A DNA stretch of 64,000 nt, taken from positions 682,001-746,000 of the forward strand of contig NZ_JQMO01000002.1 of assembly GCF_000744785.1 (NCBI RefSeq), given 5' to 3'. Source of the stretch: Kitasatospora azatica KCTC 9699 (GTDB taxonomy: Bacteria; Actinomycetota; Actinomycetes; Streptomycetales; Streptomycetaceae). The translations under genes were made by a program, and so were the position numbers. This document shows positions 28,429 through 36,564 of the stretch, piece by piece. The notes beneath the pieces were generated by a model. The model saw only the letters and a list, made by a program, of their open reading frames with translations. It ran no database searches and had not been told where the DNA came from. Positions within the stretch are counted from its first letter, which is position 1. Each line of letters starts with the position of its first letter.

Positions 28429-28819
28429 GCGGAGCCACGGTAGTCGCCCGGCAATCCGGGGTTGGTGACGCCCGGCCCGCTCGGTAGCGGTTCCCGGCGC
28501 TGGCGGCGGTCATGGTGGCGGTCATGGCGGCGGGGCGCGGATGGCAAAGGTTCGCTCTTCTGCGGCTTCGAAGAGGCTGGGAGACAGGTGAGAGCCAGCT
28601 AAGGACAAGTTCGGACAAATGGGTGCTGCTCGGCTGATGTCGGGCGCGGGTGGGCGGGTCGTCGGCGCGATCGGATCCGGGAAGCTCCCAGGAAGGCCCA
28701 GGCTTTATCAACGACCGTGCGGAACAGTCATCCGTGCCGTTGGCGCCAAGCCCCCGCTGCGCCAACGGCACCCCCGACCGACTCCGCACCCGCTGAACCG
28801 AATCCAGGAGGCACCGGCC
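28429..28819. other. intergenic, 391 bp, leader of the lipoprotein gene
   Basis: No supported gene. Between the divergent phosphotransferase and lipoprotein genes. Two GGACAA direct repeats (near 28600-28618) and a possible -10 TTATCA near 28705 precede a strong hairpin at 28734-28771. Confidence 0.4.
28734..28771 (+). promoter_or_regulatory. 13-bp-stem hairpin in the lipoprotein leader
   Basis: Perfect arms GTGCCGTTGGCGC and GCGCCAACGGCAC with a 12-nt loop, 48 nt before the TTG start. Probably transcribed; terminator-like without a T-tail, or a leader structure. Confidence 0.55.
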
Positions 28820-29422
28820 TTGTCCCGGACCACCATCCGCTCCGCCGGGGCCGCTGCACTGCTGGCCGCCGGCCTGCTGCTGACGGGCTGCTCGTCCTCC
28901 TCCACGGCCTCGTCGAGCTCGGCCGCCGCCGGCTCACCGTCCGCCAGTGCTTCCAACAGCCGGTCCGCCGAGATGGCGGCGTACGCCGACTGCCTGAAGC
29001 AGCACGGTGTGACGCTGCCGTCCGGGCGGCCCAGCGGACGTCCGAGCGGTCGGCCCAGCGACCGGCCCACTGACCGGCCCAGCGGGGGCCCGGGCGGTGG
29101 CGGCTTCTTCGGTGGCGGCTCGCCCGACCCGGCCCGGCAGGCCGCGCTGCAGGCCTGCGCCTCGCTGCGCCCGCAGGGCAACGGGCAGGGGCGCGGCGGG
29201 TTCAACAGCACGGCGATGCAGGCGTTCACCAGCTGCCTGAAGGACCACGGCGTGACGCTGCCCGCGAGCGGCGGCCTGCGCGCGCTCAACACCGCCGATC
29301 CGGCGACGGCCGCCGCCTACAAGACCTGCGAGCCGCTGCTGCCCGCCCGCGGGTCGGACGCACCGTCAGCTCCCGCCTCCGGTGAGCCCTCGCCGGGAGT
29401 GACGGACAGCCCGACTTCCTGA
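28820..29422 (+). CDS. lipoprotein with duplicated CLKxHGVTLP module
   Basis: 200 residues from a TTG start set by AGGAGG 8 nt upstream. Signal peptide with lipobox LLTGC (Cys24). The mature part carries two copies of a module, YADCLKQHGVTLP (Cys58) and FTSCLKDHGVTLP (Cys139), each followed by a further Cys (113, 170). The copies are joined by a GRPS tetrapeptide repeat and a Gly-rich stretch. Anchored to the outer face of the membrane. Seen in actinomycetes as a hypothetical protein, often beside transport genes; function unknown. Confidence 0.82.
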   Translation: MSRTTIRSAGAAALLAAGLLLTGCSSSSTASSSSAAAGSPSASASNSRSAEMAAYADCLKQHGVTLPSGRPSGRPSGRPSDRPTDRPSGGPGGGGFFGGGSPDPARQAALQACASLRPQGNGQGRGGFNSTAMQAFTSCLKDHGVTLPASGGLRALNTADPATAAAYKTCEPLLPARGSDAPSAPASGEPSPGVTDSPTS

Positions 29423-29465
29423 CGGCCGGGCTGTCAGGTGGTCGGACTGCCTGGCGGCCAGGCCT
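29420..29465. terminator. hairpins between convergent genes
   Basis: CCTGAC-N9-GTCAGG at 29420-29440 and GCCTGG-CGG-CCAGGC at 29451-29465. Positioned just after the lipoprotein stop; no T-tail. Confidence 0.45.
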
Positions 29466-29509
29466 CCCGGCGGCTCGACCTCCTGACAGCGCGTTGGCCG
29501 GAGAGGGTG

Positions 29510-29872
29510 TCAGCGGCCGGCCAGCGCCTCGGTGAGGGAGGCCCGACGGGCCAGCACCTCGTCTCGACGCTTGGCCATCTCGCGCAGCACGGACTTGCGG
29601 GCCCGAGTGGAGAGCCGGTCCAGGTAGAGCCGGCCGAGCAGATGCTCGGTCTCGTGCTGGAGGCAGCGGGCGAAGTAGCCGGTCCCCTCGATCACCAGTG
29701 GCTTGCCGTCCTTGTCCTGACCGCGCACCACGGCGCGGTCGGGGCGGGACAGGTCGCGGTAGGGGCCGGGCACGGAGAGGCAGCCCTCGCCGGCCTCGGC
29801 GAGGCGCCGCTCGGACACCGGGAGCTCGTCGAGCACCGGGTTGGCGATGTGGCCGACGTGCCTGACGCCGTT
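29510..29872 (-). pseudogene. N-terminally truncated peptide deformylase
   Basis: The frame encodes [17 protein letters not shown], then EGCLSVPG (motif II) and QHETEHLLG (the HExxH motif III), all characteristic of peptide deformylase. Missing is the first ~70 residues with motif I (GxGLAAxQ). Upstream in the same frame the sequence loses homology near 29872 and hits an in-frame stop at about 29929, with no start codon before the conserved part; the only GTG (29836) is the Val of NPVLDEL. So the gene is a remnant next to the 3' end of another gene. A functional enzyme would need another copy elsewhere. Confidence 0.82.
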
Positions 29873-29929
29873 TCTCGGTCGCTGCCGCTGCGCAGGCCGT
29901 GCGTCACCGTCGCAGCGGTTACCGAGCGG

Positions 29930-31420
29930 TTACTGGCGGTTGAGGGATCTGCTGACGCCGGCCAGCAGGGCTGTGGTGAGCAGCCAGCCGGCCGCGATCA
30001 GGCCGTAGCCGAACCACTGCTGCGAGCCGGTCCAGTACCAGGCCGTGCGCTGGCCGAAACCGCCGATCGGCAGCAGCAGGTCGAGCGTGTAGATCATCGG
30101 GCTGAACGGGGCGCCGGGGTCGGCCTGGGCCGGGGTCGGGTGTCCGACGGTGAAGACGGCCGTGCCCAGGGCGGTGAGGGCGAGCAGCCAGATCCCCGCC
30201 TGCCACGGGCGGTAGCCGTAGCCGACGGTGGCGTCGAGCACCCGTCCCCAGGCCCGCCCGAGCGGGTGCAGGGTCCGTCGTCGGCGGCGTTGCTTGGCGA
30301 GCAGTACCCGCCGCGCCGCGTCGTCCTCACCGACCTTGCGGTACCAGGCCGCCAGTTGCTCGTACGGCTGCGGCGAGTAGCCCGGCAGTCGGGCCAGCCA
30401 GGCCAGGCGGCGGGGTACGTCGAGGCTGGGTGCGGCGCTCTGCAGTGAGGTGTAGGTGAGGCCGTCGAGGCGGGTGTCCGGCGGCCAGCCGAGCTCGTTG
30501 TCGCTGAGCACGGCCAGCTGCGCCTCCTGCAGGTCGACGCTGCCGCGCGGCGTGGCGGCGGGGGCCAGCCGCAGCTCGCCGGCCCGCAACCGGTTGGCGT
30601 CCAGGGCGACTTCGGTGTTGCCGAAGACGGATCCGGCGAGCGAGAGCCGGCTGCGGACGGTGGCGCCGGGCAGCCGGATCGCGCCGTCGGCAGTGAAGCC
30701 GTCGGACAGCATCATGGCGGATGCGTTCAGATCGTCGCCGGTGAGCGCGTCGCCGCCCGGGTTGTCGATCCGGGCGCCCTCCATGAACAGGCCGCCGTTG
30801 AACTTGGCGCCGACCAGCCGCAGTCCGCCCCGCGCGCTGAAGCCGTTGCGGGCGAAGCAGCCCCCGTCCAGCACGATGCCGCCTGCCCACAGTGCCCAGG
30901 CCGGCCCCGGCTCACCGGGTTGCAGCAGCTCCCCGGCGGTCAACCGGACGCCGCTGAGCCGTAGTTCACCGGTCACCCGGGCGCGGGTGAGGGTGAGGCG
31001 GCCGTCGATGACGGAGTTCTCGAAGAAGAGGTTGCCGTCCAGGTTCAGCAGCCACCCGTCCAGTCCGGGTATTCGGCAGGAGAGCAGCGCGGTCGAGCGC
31101 ATGGTGGCGCCGCGGAGGTTCACCTGCTCCTCGAAGCGGCACCGGCTGAGCGTCAGCTCGTGTTCCACCCGGGCGCCGGCCAGGTCCAGCCGCCCGGTGA
31201 TCCGCGCACCCGTGAGCCGTACGGCGGCGACCGCGCCGGGCTCTGGGCTGCGCACGCCCAGCAGCAGTGCGGCGACCACCTCGGCCCGTACCGTGCGCTC
31301 GGCGCCCCAGCCGGCCTCGTCCACGGGATCGGCCGGCCCCAGGTCGACGGCGGCGCCGGTCGGGAAGGCGTCCCAGACCTGTCGCTCGACCTCGCTGAGC
31401 TCCTCGTATGCCAGCACCAC
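29930..31420 (-). CDS. repeat-rich protein with C-terminal membrane segments
   Basis: 496 residues. Residues ~60-320 are built of short beta-helix-like repeats resembling pentapeptide-type turns (RITGRLDLAGARVEHELTLSRC, VTGELRLSGVRL, GGLRLVGAKFNGGLFMEGARIDN). After a QRRRRRTLHPLGR basic patch come about three membrane segments. Similar streptomycete proteins are labelled membrane-associated oxidoreductase, which I cannot support. GGGGGAGG sits almost on the double GTG (31420/31417), and 31417 gives better spacing. Role unknown. Confidence 0.75.
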   Translation of the reverse strand: MVLAYEELSEVERQVWDAFPTGAAVDLGPADPVDEAGWGAERTVRAEVVAALLLGVRSPEPGAVAAVRLTGARITGRLDLAGARVEHELTLSRCRFEEQVNLRGATMRSTALLSCRIPGLDGWLLNLDGNLFFENSVIDGRLTLTRARVTGELRLSGVRLTAGELLQPGEPGPAWALWAGGIVLDGGCFARNGFSARGGLRLVGAKFNGGLFMEGARIDNPGGDALTGDDLNASAMMLSDGFTADGAIRLPGATVRSRLSLAGSVFGNTEVALDANRLRAGELRLAPAATPRGSVDLQEAQLAVLSDNELGWPPDTRLDGLTYTSLQSAAPSLDVPRRLAWLARLPGYSPQPYEQLAAWYRKVGEDDAARRVLLAKQRRRRRTLHPLGRAWGRVLDATVGYGYRPWQAGIWLLALTALGTAVFTVGHPTPAQADPGAPFSPMIYTLDLLLPIGGFGQRTAWYWTGSQQWFGYGLIAAGWLLTTALLAGVSRSLNRQ

Positions 31421-31568
31421 GCCTCCCCCGGCTCCATCTCGACCGGATGAACCCTAGCGAACGCCCCCACCCTGAGCTGATCCGGTGTCAGACGGTGTCA
31501 GGCGGTGGCGGACGGCGGCGGACGGCGGCTAACTGGGACTCCGCAGCACCGGAGGCCACGCGATGCCC

Positions 31569-31613
31569 ATGACGAGGGGCCCTTCGCTCGGCGAGCGAAG
31601 GGCCCCTCGTCAT
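31569..31613 (-). terminator. 21-bp perfect hairpin after the M1 peptidase gene
   Basis: Left arm 31569-31589, GGC loop, right arm 31593-31613. It begins 7 nt past the peptidase stop on the minus strand and has no mismatches. No long T-run, but stem length makes a terminator likely. Confidence 0.8.
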
Positions 31614-31620
31614 CGCCGGG

Positions 31621-33099
31621 TCAGTGCTCCTGAGCGGCCTTGATCTTCTGCCAGGAGTGGGGCTCGGCCGTCGGTGCGGTGGTGGCCAGCTGGGCCTTGG
31701 CGGCGGTCGGAGCGGCCGGCTTGGACGGGGTGTAGAGCCAGGTGCGGAACAGGTCGTCGAGCTTCTTGCCGGAGATCCGCTCGGCGAGCGCCTGGAACTG
31801 GGGGATGGTCCCGTTGCCGTAGCGGTGCTCGGCGGGCCAGGCCTTGAGCAGCTTGAAGAAGGCCTCGTCGCCGATGGTGTCGCGCAGGACCTGGATGGTG
31901 AGGGCGCCGCGGTCGTAGACCGCCCCGTCGAACTGGTTGTCCGGGCCGGGGTCGCCGGGCTTCACCGTCCAGAAGGGGTCCTCGGCCGGGTGCGAGGCGT
32001 ACACGTAGTCGGCGAGCTGCTGGGCGGTGCCCTCGTCCTCGTGCTCCGACCAGAGCCACTGGGCGTAGGTGGCGAAGCCCTCGTTGAGCCAGATGTCGCT
32101 CCACCGCTCCAGCGAGACGCTGTCGCCGTACCACTGGTGCGCCAACTCGTGGACGACGACGGAGGCGTTGGCGCCGTGGGCGAACTGCGCGGGACTGTAG
32201 TAGACCCGGGTCTGGTTCTCCAGGGCGTAGTGGGTGGGCACGTTCGGCACGTAGCCGCCGGCCGAGCTGAACGGGTACGGGCCGAAGTACCCGCTCAGCC
32301 AGTCGACCAGCTCGCCGGTGCGCTCGACGCTCGCGCGGGCGGCGTCGGCGTTGTCGCCGAGGTCCGGACTGTAGGCGTTGAGGACGGGGACGCCACCGGC
32401 GCTGGTGCCGGTGGTGATGTCGAACTTGCCGATCGCCAGGGTCGCGAGGTAGGTCGCCTGCGGCTTGTTCTCGCGCCAGTTGAAGCGCGTCCAGCCGAGC
32501 TTGGAGCTCTGCGAGGTGAGCACGCCGTTGCTGATCGCCTGGGTGCCGTCGGGGACCAGGACCGAGACGTCGAAGGTGGCCTTGTCCGACGGGTGGTCGT
32601 TGCTGGGGAACCACCACCAGGCGGCTTCCGGCTCGTCGGCGATCACCGCACCGTCGGGGGTGTGCCGCCAGGCCGTGAAGCCGTACCGGGACACCGTGGA
32701 CGGCACCCCGGAGTAGCGGACCACGATGGTGGCCTGGCTGCCCCGGGCGAGCGGCGCATCGGGCGTGACCTCCAGCTCCTGGACCCCGCTCGCCGCGAAC
32801 TTCGCCGGTCGGCCGTTGACCAGCACCTGGCTGACGTCCAGCGCGAAGTCCAGGTTGAAGCGGGAGAGGTCCTGGGTCGCGGTGGCGAGGAGCGTCGCGG
32901 TGCCCTCCAGCTGGTCCGTGGCCGGCTGGTACTTCAGCCGCAGGTCGTAGTGCGAGACGCGGTAGCCCCCGTTCCCGTAGCTCGGGTAGTACGGGTCGCC
33001 GACTCCTGGCGCACCTGGGGTCGGCGCGGCCGCCGAGGCCGGAACGGCCAACACCAGGGTGGCCGCAGCCGCGGCGGAGACGAGCAGCTTCTTACGCAC
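31621..33099 (-). CDS. secreted M1 family metallopeptidase
   Basis: 492 residues. N-terminal signal peptide (MRKKLLVSAAAAATLVLAVPASA, cleavage near residue 24). Zinc site VVHELAHQWYGD with the downstream Glu in WLNEGFATYAQWLW, the gluzincin HExxH-18-E arrangement. Shorter than classical aminopeptidase N (~850) and lacks the C-terminal ERAP-like domain, as in the small secreted streptomycete M1 enzymes. GTG start with GGAGG 5 nt upstream. Likely extracellular peptide degradation. Confidence 0.92.
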   Translation of the reverse strand: MRKKLLVSAAAAATLVLAVPASAAAPTPGAPGVGDPYYPSYGNGGYRVSHYDLRLKYQPATDQLEGTATLLATATQDLSRFNLDFALDVSQVLVNGRPAKFAASGVQELEVTPDAPLARGSQATIVVRYSGVPSTVSRYGFTAWRHTPDGAVIADEPEAAWWWFPSNDHPSDKATFDVSVLVPDGTQAISNGVLTSQSSKLGWTRFNWRENKPQATYLATLAIGKFDITTGTSAGGVPVLNAYSPDLGDNADAARASVERTGELVDWLSGYFGPYPFSSAGGYVPNVPTHYALENQTRVYYSPAQFAHGANASVVVHELAHQWYGDSVSLERWSDIWLNEGFATYAQWLWSEHEDEGTAQQLADYVYASHPAEDPFWTVKPGDPGPDNQFDGAVYDRGALTIQVLRDTIGDEAFFKLLKAWPAEHRYGNGTIPQFQALAERISGKKLDDLFRTWLYTPSKPAAPTAAKAQLATTAPTAEPHSWQKIKAAQEH

Positions 33100-33358
33100 G
33101 GGATCCTCCGGATCGGTCGTTGGTTGACGCCGACTCAGATCCCTGTCCGGCTGCGGCGGCCCGCATGCGCGATTTATGAAGTGTTCACGCTAAGCGGTCG
33201 GTTCCGGTAGTCCTCCGACGGTTGGCGCAGACAGTCGCTTGTCGACCGAGACCCGGCGGAACCCGCTCGCTTTCGAGTCCTCCACACCGGCTGACCGGGC
33301 AGATACCGGCTGACCGAGCACAGCCCGGCCGACCGAGTGCGGAGGCCCAGGGAGCCGC

Positions 33359-34045
33359 TCAGGCGTGGGCCTGAGCGCACTGCGGGTGTCCCCAGCTCGT
33401 GCCGACCTTGGTGATCGTCTCGCCCTTGGCGTACGGGCGGCTGCAGGGGCAGGTGCCGGGGAACCGAGCAGCCAGGGTGCGCGAGCTGCCCGCGGAGCTC
33501 TTCGCCGTCGCGCCCGAGGTGGAGGTGCGGCGGCTGCGCGGCGCGGCGGCCGGAGCCGGGTCCGGCACCGGGAGGTCGGCGGCGGTTCCCCCCGCGTCCT
33601 GCTGGGTGCGGGCGGCGTCGCTGGCGGCCTTGTCGGCGATCGCGTTCAGCGGATCGCCGTCCACCTGGTGGGCGGGAACGTAGACGAAGGTCACGTCCCG
33701 GCCCGCGAGGAGCGCGTCGATGCGCTGGATCAGCCCCTGATTCGCCACCGGCTTGCCGCCGGCGGTCTTCCAGCCGTTGCGCTTCCACCCCGCGAGCCAC
33801 TTGGTCACCGCGTCACGGGTATAGGTGCTGTCGAGCCGCACCTCCAACGCCACCCCGGGATCCGTCGCGGCCAACAACTGCTCCAGCGCGGTCAGCTCGC
33901 CGACGTTGTTGGTGTTGTGCCCCAGCGCACCGGCCTGCCAGCGCTGCGGCACCCCCGCACCGTCCGCGATCACATAGGCCCAGGCCGCTGGACCCGGGTT
34001 TCCCTTGGCAGCTCCGTCACAGGCTGCGATGACTCGTTCGACCAT
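33359..34045 (-). CDS. rnhA: ribonuclease HI with C-terminal Cys/His tail
   Basis: 228 residues. Catalytic acidic residues D10 (ACDGAAKGNPG), E50 (NNVGELTAL), D72 (RLDSTYTRD) and D138 (NAIADKAA), plus the flexible-loop His126 (PAHQVDGD). The RNase H domain ends about residue 145; a Ser/Thr/Pro linker leads to a tail with CPCSRPYAKG and HPQCAQAH, possibly a small zinc-binding unit. Degrades RNA in RNA-DNA hybrids. GATGAT lies 6 nt before the ATG. Confidence 0.9.
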   Translation of the reverse strand: MVERVIAACDGAAKGNPGPAAWAYVIADGAGVPQRWQAGALGHNTNNVGELTALEQLLAATDPGVALEVRLDSTYTRDAVTKWLAGWKRNGWKTAGGKPVANQGLIQRIDALLAGRDVTFVYVPAHQVDGDPLNAIADKAASDAARTQQDAGGTAADLPVPDPAPAAAPRSRRTSTSGATAKSSAGSSRTLAARFPGTCPCSRPYAKGETITKVGTSWGHPQCAQAHA

Positions 34046-34168
34046 GCACCGATCATCTCAGGCCGCGCGCGGCGCGCACTCCACGCCTGCCGGACCGGAA
34101 GGCCGCCGGTGTGATGGTGTGTCACAGGGAGCTTCTGCTCGCCCGGCAACCCACCCGAAGGGCCGCCC

Positions 34169-34540
34169 ATGACCAGCACCGTCGCCGACCTGATGCGGCG
34201 CAACCTGCTCGACGTCTTCAACGAACCGGACCCCGAGCGGCGCAGCGCGGCCATCGCGCTGACCTATGCCCAGGACGTCGTGTGGCACGAACCCGACCGC
34301 GTCAACCGGGGCCGCGAGGCGCTCGCCCAGCGCGCCGCGGAGCTGCGTGCGCAGACCCCGGACTGGGTCATGCGGCCCGACGGCCCCGTCTCCGTCAACG
34401 ACGACCTCGGCCATCTCGGCTTCGAGTTCGGCCCGGCCGGTCAGCCGCCGATCGTGACCGGCATGGACATCGCCCGCTGCAAGGACGGCGTCATCGTCGA
34501 GCTGTACACCTTCGTCAACGGGAGCAGCCAGCCGTCCTAG
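34169..34540 (+). CDS. SnoaL/NTF2-like protein
   Basis: 123 residues, one alpha+beta-barrel fold domain (NLLDVFNEPDPERRSAAIALTYAQDVVWHEPDRVNRGREAL). GAAGGG before the ATG. Members range from polyketide cyclases to stress proteins; no catalytic assignment is possible. A TGTGA-N7-TCACA inverted repeat lies about 45 nt upstream. Confidence 0.8.
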   Translation: MTSTVADLMRRNLLDVFNEPDPERRSAAIALTYAQDVVWHEPDRVNRGREALAQRAAELRAQTPDWVMRPDGPVSVNDDLGHLGFEFGPAGQPPIVTGMDIARCKDGVIVELYTFVNGSSQPS

Positions 34541-34557
34541 GGCCCCGGCCCGGCGGA

Positions 34558-34563
34558 TAGGCT
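34558..34563 (+). promoter_or_regulatory. -10 hexamer TAGGCT of the aldo/keto reductase gene
   Basis: TAGGCT, giving a ~50-nt leader before the ribosome site GGAAGGGAAC of the gene at 34622. Confidence 0.45.
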
Positions 34564-34621
34564 TTCGGTGCAGGTGGGCGCAGCACCGTCGCCCGCCGGA
34601 ACCGTGGAAGGGAACCTCGCC

Positions 34622-35617
34622 ATGCTGACCGCACCCGCCGGCGGATCCGGTGCCGGCCCGGCGCTCTCGCGGTTCGGTCTGGGCACGGCCGCCGTCGGAC
34701 GGCCCGGTTACATCACGCTCGGGCGTGACCTCGACCTGCCGGCCGAGCGCACCGTCGAGGCGATGCGGCAGCGCACCCACACCCTGCTGGACGCCGCCTA
34801 CGCGGCCGGGGTGCGGTACTTCGACACGGCTCGGTCGTACGGCCGCGCCGAGGAGTTCCTCGGAGACTGGCTCGACGCCCGGCCGGAGGCCGCGGCCGAG
34901 GTGATGGTGGGCAGTAAGTGGGGCTACACCTACACCACCGACTGGCAGTCCTCCGGGGTGCCCGCGCACGAGGTCAAGGAGCACTCCGTGGCGGTGTTCG
35001 ACCGTCAGGTCAAGGAGACCAGGGCGCTGCTGGGCCGGCGGCTGCACGTGTACCTGGTGCACTCGGTGACCCCGGACAGCCCGGCGCTGACCGACCCGGC
35101 GCTGCACGCCCGGTTGGCCGAGCTGGCCGCAGAGGGTGTCCGGGTCGGCCTGTCCACCAGCGGTCCGGCACAGGCCGAGACCGTCCGGGCGGCGCTGGAG
35201 GTGACGGCGGCAGGCCGACCGCTGTTCGCCGCCGTCCAGGCCACCTGGAACCTGCTGGAGCCGTCGGCCGGGCCGGCGCTGGCCGAGGCGCACGCGGCGG
35301 GTTGGCTCGTGGTGGTGAAGGAGGGCATGGCCAACGGGCGTCTCGCCGACCGCAACGCCACCGGCCCGGAGCTCGCCGCGCTGCGCGCACTCGCCTCCCG
35401 CGCCGGCACGTCCTGCGACGCGCTCGCACTGGCCGCGGCCGCCGCCCAGCCCTGGGCCGACCTCGTGCTCTCCGGAGCGGCCACTCCCGAGCAGTTGGCC
35501 TCCAACCTCACCGCCGCGGAACTCGACCTCGCGCTGCCGGAACTGGCCGCACTCGCCTCGCTCGGCGAGCCCGCCGAGGCCTACTGGCGCACCCGCTCCG
35601 CGCTGCCCTGGGCGTGA
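34622..35617 (+). CDS. aldo/keto reductase
   Basis: 331 residues. Barrel landmarks: LDAAYAAGVRYFDTARSYGRAEEFLGDWL with catalytic Asp and Tyr, SKWGYTY with catalytic Lys, YLVHSV for the His, and SGAATPEQLASNL near the C-terminus. NADPH-dependent carbonyl reductase; substrate unknown. Start at ATG 34622 is set by GGAAGGGAAC upstream; a GTG at 34568 is too close to the -10. Confidence 0.9.
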   Translation: MLTAPAGGSGAGPALSRFGLGTAAVGRPGYITLGRDLDLPAERTVEAMRQRTHTLLDAAYAAGVRYFDTARSYGRAEEFLGDWLDARPEAAAEVMVGSKWGYTYTTDWQSSGVPAHEVKEHSVAVFDRQVKETRALLGRRLHVYLVHSVTPDSPALTDPALHARLAELAAEGVRVGLSTSGPAQAETVRAALEVTAAGRPLFAAVQATWNLLEPSAGPALAEAHAAGWLVVVKEGMANGRLADRNATGPELAALRALASRAGTSCDALALAAAAAQPWADLVLSGAATPEQLASNLTAAELDLALPELAALASLGEPAEAYWRTRSALPWA

Positions 35618-35654
35618 GCGCGGACAGCCGGAGACAGCGGCACCAGGCTCGGTC

Positions 35655-36560
35655 TTACGCCTTGTCGGCCGCGATCATCAGGTAGTGGAAGCTGCCCTCC
35701 TTGTAGGCCGTCAGGAAGGCGTCCTCGATGCCGGTGGCGACGGCCGACTCGGCCCTCAGCTCCCAGTAGGGGATGGTGGCGGCGGTCAGGTCGACGACGC
35801 TGATCGGGATCAGGTCGTTCGCCGCCATCGCGGCGAAGTACTCGCTGCGCGGGTGGATGTCACAGATGTAGTGCGCGTCGATCTGGCTGACGGCACGGGA
35901 GGGCTGCCGACCGTGGACGTCGTTGTAGCAGCCGGTGATGGTGACGTAGCGACCGCCCGGCGCCAGGACCCGGGCGTGCTCCGCGAAGAGGCTCCGCAGG
36001 TCCACGTACATGGTGCTCTCGTTGTTCCAGATCGCCTGGAAGGTGCCGGCGGGGAAGCCGTTGTCGAGCATGTTCCGGAAGTGGAAGGAGACCTGGTCCG
36101 CCACTTCCCGCTGCTGGGCCTGGTTGTTGGCGAACTTCACCTGCTCCTCGGAGATGGAGATGCCGTCCACCCGGCAGCCGAAGCGGGCGTTGGCCATGAA
36201 GCTGGTGCCGCCCCGGCCGGAGCCGGCGTCGAGGATCCGGTCGCCGGGGCCCAGGGCGCCGAGCTGGTCCAGCAGGAAGTCCGCCTGGGCGGCCTCCAGG
36301 CGGTGCAGCTCCTCGACGATCCGCTCCTCCCGGTTGTCGGCGGGACCCTCCAGGGCGGACCGGTCCACGTCACCGATGCCGTAGTGGTGGTGGTAGGTGC
36401 CGTCCACCTCGCCCAGGCGCAGGTTGACCGGGTCCTTCTCCGCGTTCCAGTAGTCGGCCACGGCCTGCTGGTACTTGGTGGCCAGGACCGGAGCGGAGCT
36501 GGGAGCAGGGGTGGCAGCAGGCGTGGCAGCGGAGCTGTCGAGCATCGTCATGGTGTTCAT
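35655..36560 (-). CDS. geranyl diphosphate 2-C-methyltransferase
   Basis: 301 residues. SAM-binding DAGSGRGGTSFMANARFGCRVDGISISEEQVKFANNQA and the conserved start YWNAEKDPVNLRLGEVDGTYHHHYGIG, plus NNESTMYVDLRSLFAEHARVLAPGG, mark the GPP C2-methyltransferase of the 2-MIB pathway. It converts geranyl diphosphate to 2-methylgeranyl diphosphate. Last gene of the operon; the 2-MIB synthase TGA is followed by AAGGA and the ATG, so translation is coupled. A second ATG at 36551 has better spacing from AAGGA. Confidence 0.95.
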   Translation of the reverse strand: MNTMTMLDSSAATPAATPAPSSAPVLATKYQQAVADYWNAEKDPVNLRLGEVDGTYHHHYGIGDVDRSALEGPADNREERIVEELHRLEAAQADFLLDQLGALGPGDRILDAGSGRGGTSFMANARFGCRVDGISISEEQVKFANNQAQQREVADQVSFHFRNMLDNGFPAGTFQAIWNNESTMYVDLRSLFAEHARVLAPGGRYVTITGCYNDVHGRQPSRAVSQIDAHYICDIHPRSEYFAAMAANDLIPISVVDLTAATIPYWELRAESAVATGIEDAFLTAYKEGSFHYLMIAADKA

Positions 36561-36564
36561 TCCT

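Noticed and set aside
33271..33280. TTTCGAGTCC, resembling a tRNA T-loop
   Set aside because: No matching acceptor, D or anticodon stems can be formed around it on either strand.
34110..34126. TGTGA-N7-TCACA, like a CRP site
   Set aside because: The classical site has a 6-nt spacer and 5-bp arms can arise by chance; kept only as a remark.
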